From Massilia sp. (GTDB lineage Bacteria > Pseudomonadota > Gammaproteobacteria > Burkholderiales > Burkholderiaceae_D), in the NCBI GenBank assembly GCA_003484545.1, contig DNCF01000515.1, forward strand, positions 1-9,235: DNA of 9,235 bases. Direction: 5' to 3'. Shown here piece after piece: positions 8,580 through 9,235 of the stretch (the stretch's first letter is position 1; the number at the start of each line of letters is the position of its first letter). The notes beneath the pieces are model-generated. The model was not told where the DNA came from. It worked only from the letters and a program-made list of their open reading frames with translations, and ran no database searches. Position numbers and translations under genes: made by a program.

Positions 8580-9235
8580 ATGGGTTTTGATTTAGGGAAT
8601 TTGCTTGGCCAGTATCTCGGCGGTGGCGCCGCCAACCCGGCGCAGGCGCCCGACGACTTCGAGCGCGCCGCCCAGGCCGCGCCGCGCGAAACGATCGCGC
8701 AGGGCGTGATCCAGGCCCTGCGTTCCGACCAGACGCCGCCCTTCCCGCAGATGCTGGCCCAGATGTTCGGCAACAGCAGCCCGGACCAGCGCGCCGGCAT
8801 GCTCAACCAGCTGATCGCCGGTGCCGGGCCAGGCCTGATGGGCAAGCTCGGCGGCTTGTTCGGTGGCAATGCGGGCGGACGCGTGACGCCGGAACAGGCA
8901 TCGCAAGTCTCGCCGGAACAGGTGAAGGAAATCGCCGAGAAGGCGCAGCAGGAAAATCCGGGCATCCTCGACCGCATGGGCGAGTTCTATGCCGAGCACC
9001 CGACCGCCGTCAAGGCAATCGGCGCCACCGCGCTCGCCGTCGCGCTCGGCGCCATGGCGCAGGGCATCCAGCGCCGCAACCCAACCCCAGAAAAGGAGAA
9101 AGACATGGGCATTCTGAGCAACATCTTCCACAAGATCTTCCCGCAGAAATCCACACCTGCTTCAAGCTCGGCACCGGCCTCGGCGCCGGCCGCCGCGCCG
9201 GGCGCCCAGCAGAACATTCCGCAGCCGCCGGAATG
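8580..9235 (+). CDS. Unrecognised Gly/Ala/Gln-rich protein reading in frame into a DUF3597-like segment (runs off right edge)
   Basis: The frame starts at ATG 8580 with GGAGG 4 nt upstream and has no stop through the end of the window (218 codons plus 2 nt). Residues 1-15 (MGFDLGNLLGQYLGG) and 82-100 are glycine-rich; residues 56-95 hold a Met/Gln/Leu-rich helical stretch (PQMLAQMFGN, MLNQLIAGAGPGLMGKLGG), loosely like DUF937/YidB-type proteins, a resemblance I cannot confirm. Residues 102-125 are charged (PEQASQVSPEQVKEIAEK), and 142-163 form a hydrophobic helix (TAVKAIGATALAVALGAMA) ending in RR, possibly membrane-associated. At residue 176 a new N-terminus-like sequence begins, MGILSNIFHKIFPQ, then a Pro/Ala/Ser linker, as in DUF3597 proteins. 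The missing stop between the two parts is the oddity: natural fusion, lost stop or sequencing error are all possible. Confidence 0.75.
   Translation, partial: MGFDLGNLLGQYLGGGAANPAQAPDDFERAAQAAPRETIAQGVIQALRSDQTPPFPQMLAQMFGNSSPDQRAGMLNQLIAGAGPGLMGKLGGLFGGNAGGRVTPEQASQVSPEQVKEIAEKAQQENPGILDRMGEFYAEHPTAVKAIGATALAVALGAMAQGIQRRNPTPEKEKDMGILSNIFHKIFPQKSTPASSSAPASAPAAAPGAQQNIPQPPE
9105..9235 (+). CDS. Probable internal start of a DUF3597-like protein (partial)
   Basis: ATG 9105 is preceded by AAGGAG (9093-9098) with a 6-nt spacer, a near-ideal ribosome binding site in the middle of an open frame. From here the protein reads MGILSNIFHKIFPQ followed by a low-complexity Pro/Ala/Ser linker (STPASSSAPASAPAAAPGAQ), the typical beginning of DUF3597 family proteins, which carry a conserved C-terminal domain of unknown function after such a linker. 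That domain lies beyond the window, so the family call rests on the N-terminus alone. It is in the same frame as the gene starting at 8580, so both a long fused form and this short form could be made. Confidence 0.55.
   Translation, partial: MGILSNIFHKIFPQKSTPASSSAPASAPAAAPGAQQNIPQPPE

Overview
The window reads as chromosomal DNA of a high-GC betaproteobacterium. Protein style and gene set suggest an Oxalobacteraceae-like genus such as Massilia, Duganella or Janthinobacterium; this is an inference from recognised proteins, not a database result. No tRNA, rRNA, CRISPR array, transposase or phage gene was seen. Almost everything is on the minus strand; only the last gene is on the plus strand.

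Layout from the right-hand end of the minus-strand block towards coordinate 1: a small DUF1294-type membrane protein gene overlaps a glycerophosphodiester phosphodiesterase gene (ugpQ-like) by 4 nt (7328-8436). Next is alanyl-tRNA synthetase alaS (4449-7058), with a strong promoter that has a perfect dyad filling its spacer and a textbook Rho-independent terminator. Then come an exported OmpA-C-terminal protein with a DUF4892-like N-terminal region (3275-4279), a TusA/SirA-type sulfur carrier (2821-3078), and the electron transfer flavoprotein pair etfB-etfA (896-2614). The last is the N-terminal 234 residues of an acyl-CoA dehydrogenase (1-702), which runs off the left edge. The etfBA and acyl-CoA dehydrogenase genes fit together: the dehydrogenase reduces its FAD with acyl-CoA and ETF takes the electrons to the quinone pool.

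On the plus strand, a gene starting at 8580 with a GGAGG ribosome binding site is open to the end of the window. Its first 175 codons encode a Gly/Ala/Gln-rich protein I do not recognise. It then runs, with no stop codon, into a methionine at 9105 that has its own near-ideal ribosome binding site and begins a DUF3597-like N-terminus. This is either a natural fusion with an internal start or two genes whose separating stop was lost.

The most notable non-coding content is two REPIN-like elements (793-892 and 7190-7331). Each is an inverted pair of GTAG-headed 8-bp hairpins. The four hairpins differ at two base pairs, and both changes are compensated, so the short stems look conserved as structures. 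Both elements abut the 3' end of a minus-strand gene (etfA and ugpQ), and in ugpQ the GTAG head supplies the stop codon. Several promoter-proximal dyads and direct repeats (alaS, etfB, acyl-CoA dehydrogenase, tusA) are reported as candidate regulatory sites.
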